DNA from: an uncultured bacterium
GTDB lineage: Bacteria > Cyanobacteriota > Vampirovibrionia > Gastranaerophilales > Gastranaerophilaceae
DNA length: 15,023 nt
Direction: 5' to 3'
Assembly: GCA_937894665.1 (NCBI GenBank)
Contig: CALAWF010000082.1
Span: 1 to 15,023, forward strand
Part shown: positions 14,498 to 15,023 of the stretch, one piece after another
Numbering within the stretch: the stretch's first letter is position 1
Layout: every line of letters starts with the position of its first letter
Notes under the pieces: generated by a model
Seen by the model: the letters and a program-made list of their open reading frames with translations, nothing else
Databases searched by the model: none
What the model was told of the DNA's origin: nothing
Program-made: the position numbers and the translations under genes

Positions 14498-14525
14498 TTG
14501 AATAAAGTTTTTTTTGTTATAGAAT
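14498..14525 (+). promoter_or_regulatory. Promoter of fba
   Basis: TTGAAT (14498-14503) and TAGAAT (14520-14525) are 16 bp apart, close to the sigma-70 consensus. The leader would be about 36 nt and carries AAGGAG (14555-14560), 7 nt before the ATG. Confidence 0.65.
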
Positions 14526-14567
14526 AGACGTGTGTAATTTTTATACAGTAAGAGAAGGAGAACTCAA

Positions 14568-15023
14568 ATGAGTGAAAGAAAATTAGTTGGAACAAAAGAA
14601 ATGTTCGAAAAAGCCCTAGCTGGTAAATATGCTATTGGTGCTTACAACGTAAACAACATGGAAATCTTACAAGGTATTGCAGAAGCTGCTGAAGAAACAC
14701 AATCTCCAATTATCTTGCAAGTTTCAGCTGGTGCTAGAAAATACGCTAACCAAACTTACTTAATTAAATTGGTTGAAGCTGCATTAGCTACTACTACAGT
14801 TCCTATCGCTTTGCACTTAGATCACGGTGCTGATTTTGATATTTGTAAAGCATGTATCGATGGTGGTTTCTCATCAGTTATGATTGATGGTTCAAGATTC
14901 CCATTAGAAGAAAACATTGCTTTAACTAAAAAAGTTGTTGAATATGCTCACGCTCACGGCGTTTCAGTAGAAGCTGAATTGGGTAAATTAGCTGGTGTTG
15001 AAGATGACGTTAAAGTTCACGCT
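14568..15023 (+). CDS. fba: Class II fructose-bisphosphate aldolase, 5' part
   Basis: The first 152 residues of a zinc-dependent class II aldolase, which interconverts fructose 1,6-bisphosphate with dihydroxyacetone phosphate and glyceraldehyde 3-phosphate in glycolysis and gluconeogenesis. Family marks are the YAIGAYNVNN start (21-30), LHLDHG (82-87) with catalytic D85 and zinc ligand H86, the SVMIDGSRFP stretch (103-112) and VEAELGKLAG (134-143) with zinc ligand E137. The gene is cut by the window edge, so the later zinc ligands are not visible. A strong AAGGAG precedes the ATG. Codons favour GCT and GGT more than in the neighbouring genes, in keeping with high expression. Confidence 0.95.
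   Translation, partial: MSERKLVGTKEMFEKALAGKYAIGAYNVNNMEILQGIAEAAEETQSPIILQVSAGARKYANQTYLIKLVEAALATTTVPIALHLDHGADFDICKACIDGGFSSVMIDGSRFPLEENIALTKKVVEYAHAHGVSVEAELGKLAGVEDDVKVHA

Overview
The window is AT-rich, gene-dense bacterial chromosome carrying complete core genes: the translation GTPase LepA, DNA primase DnaG, the primary sigma factor, and the start of a class II fructose-bisphosphate aldolase. No rRNA, tRNA, CRISPR array, transposase or phage gene was seen. The very high A+T, the cyanobacterial-style sigma factor region 1.2 (residues 91-117: a DPVRLYLREIG motif, then LLSANEEIELARKI) and several lineage-type helical or TPR proteins with N-terminal MG(I/L)S(F/L)NN or NFKG motifs suggest a non-photosynthetic relative of Cyanobacteria (Melainabacteria/Vampirovibrionia, Gastranaerophilales-like). 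This placement is inference from remembered family features, not from a search.

Layout. Positions 1-4317 are an accessory-looking block of proteins I cannot name. It holds a putative multi-pass membrane protein (273-1058, +), a helical protein (1145-1651, -), a long soluble TPR protein (1958-3517, +) and a small helical protein (3603-4055, -). Genes here alternate strands and most are separated by hairpin terminators. Their intergenic spaces carry shared short motifs and a ~119 bp imperfect inverted repeat. At 4318-4560 lies a stand-alone LuxR/GerE helix-turn-helix protein read from a TTG start. Its 3' end overlaps the convergent lepA gene (4541-6343, -) by 20 bp. Upstream of lepA on the same strand is a 52-codon gene (6643-6801) with a strong ribosome binding site, its own -10 box and a strong terminator.

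Positions 7178-11344 look like one co-directional operon: an exported 693-residue TPR protein, a small lipoprotein-like protein, a cysteine-rich C_GCAxxG_C_C-type putative redox protein, the fluoride channel CrcB, and an endonuclease IV-family TIM-barrel enzyme. Spacings are 16-17 bp for the first three genes, and the last three overlap. A weak hairpin follows, then the dnaG-rpoD pair (TAATG overlap), a strong terminator, and fba with its own promoter, cut by the window end.

How the parts fit. dnaG-rpoD resembles the classic macromolecular synthesis operon without rpsU. The exported TPR protein and its lipoprotein-like neighbour are plausible envelope partners. CrcB and the nuclease are translationally coupled to the redox-type protein, so all three probably respond together. 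lepA and dnaG both lack a Shine-Dalgarno sequence and both have a -10-like hexamer 6-7 nt before the ATG, which suggests leaderless mRNAs. By contrast most other genes here have clear AGGAG-type sites. The most unusual non-coding structure is the inverted repeat at 110-228, one arm of which recurs exactly (12 nt) at 1862-1873.
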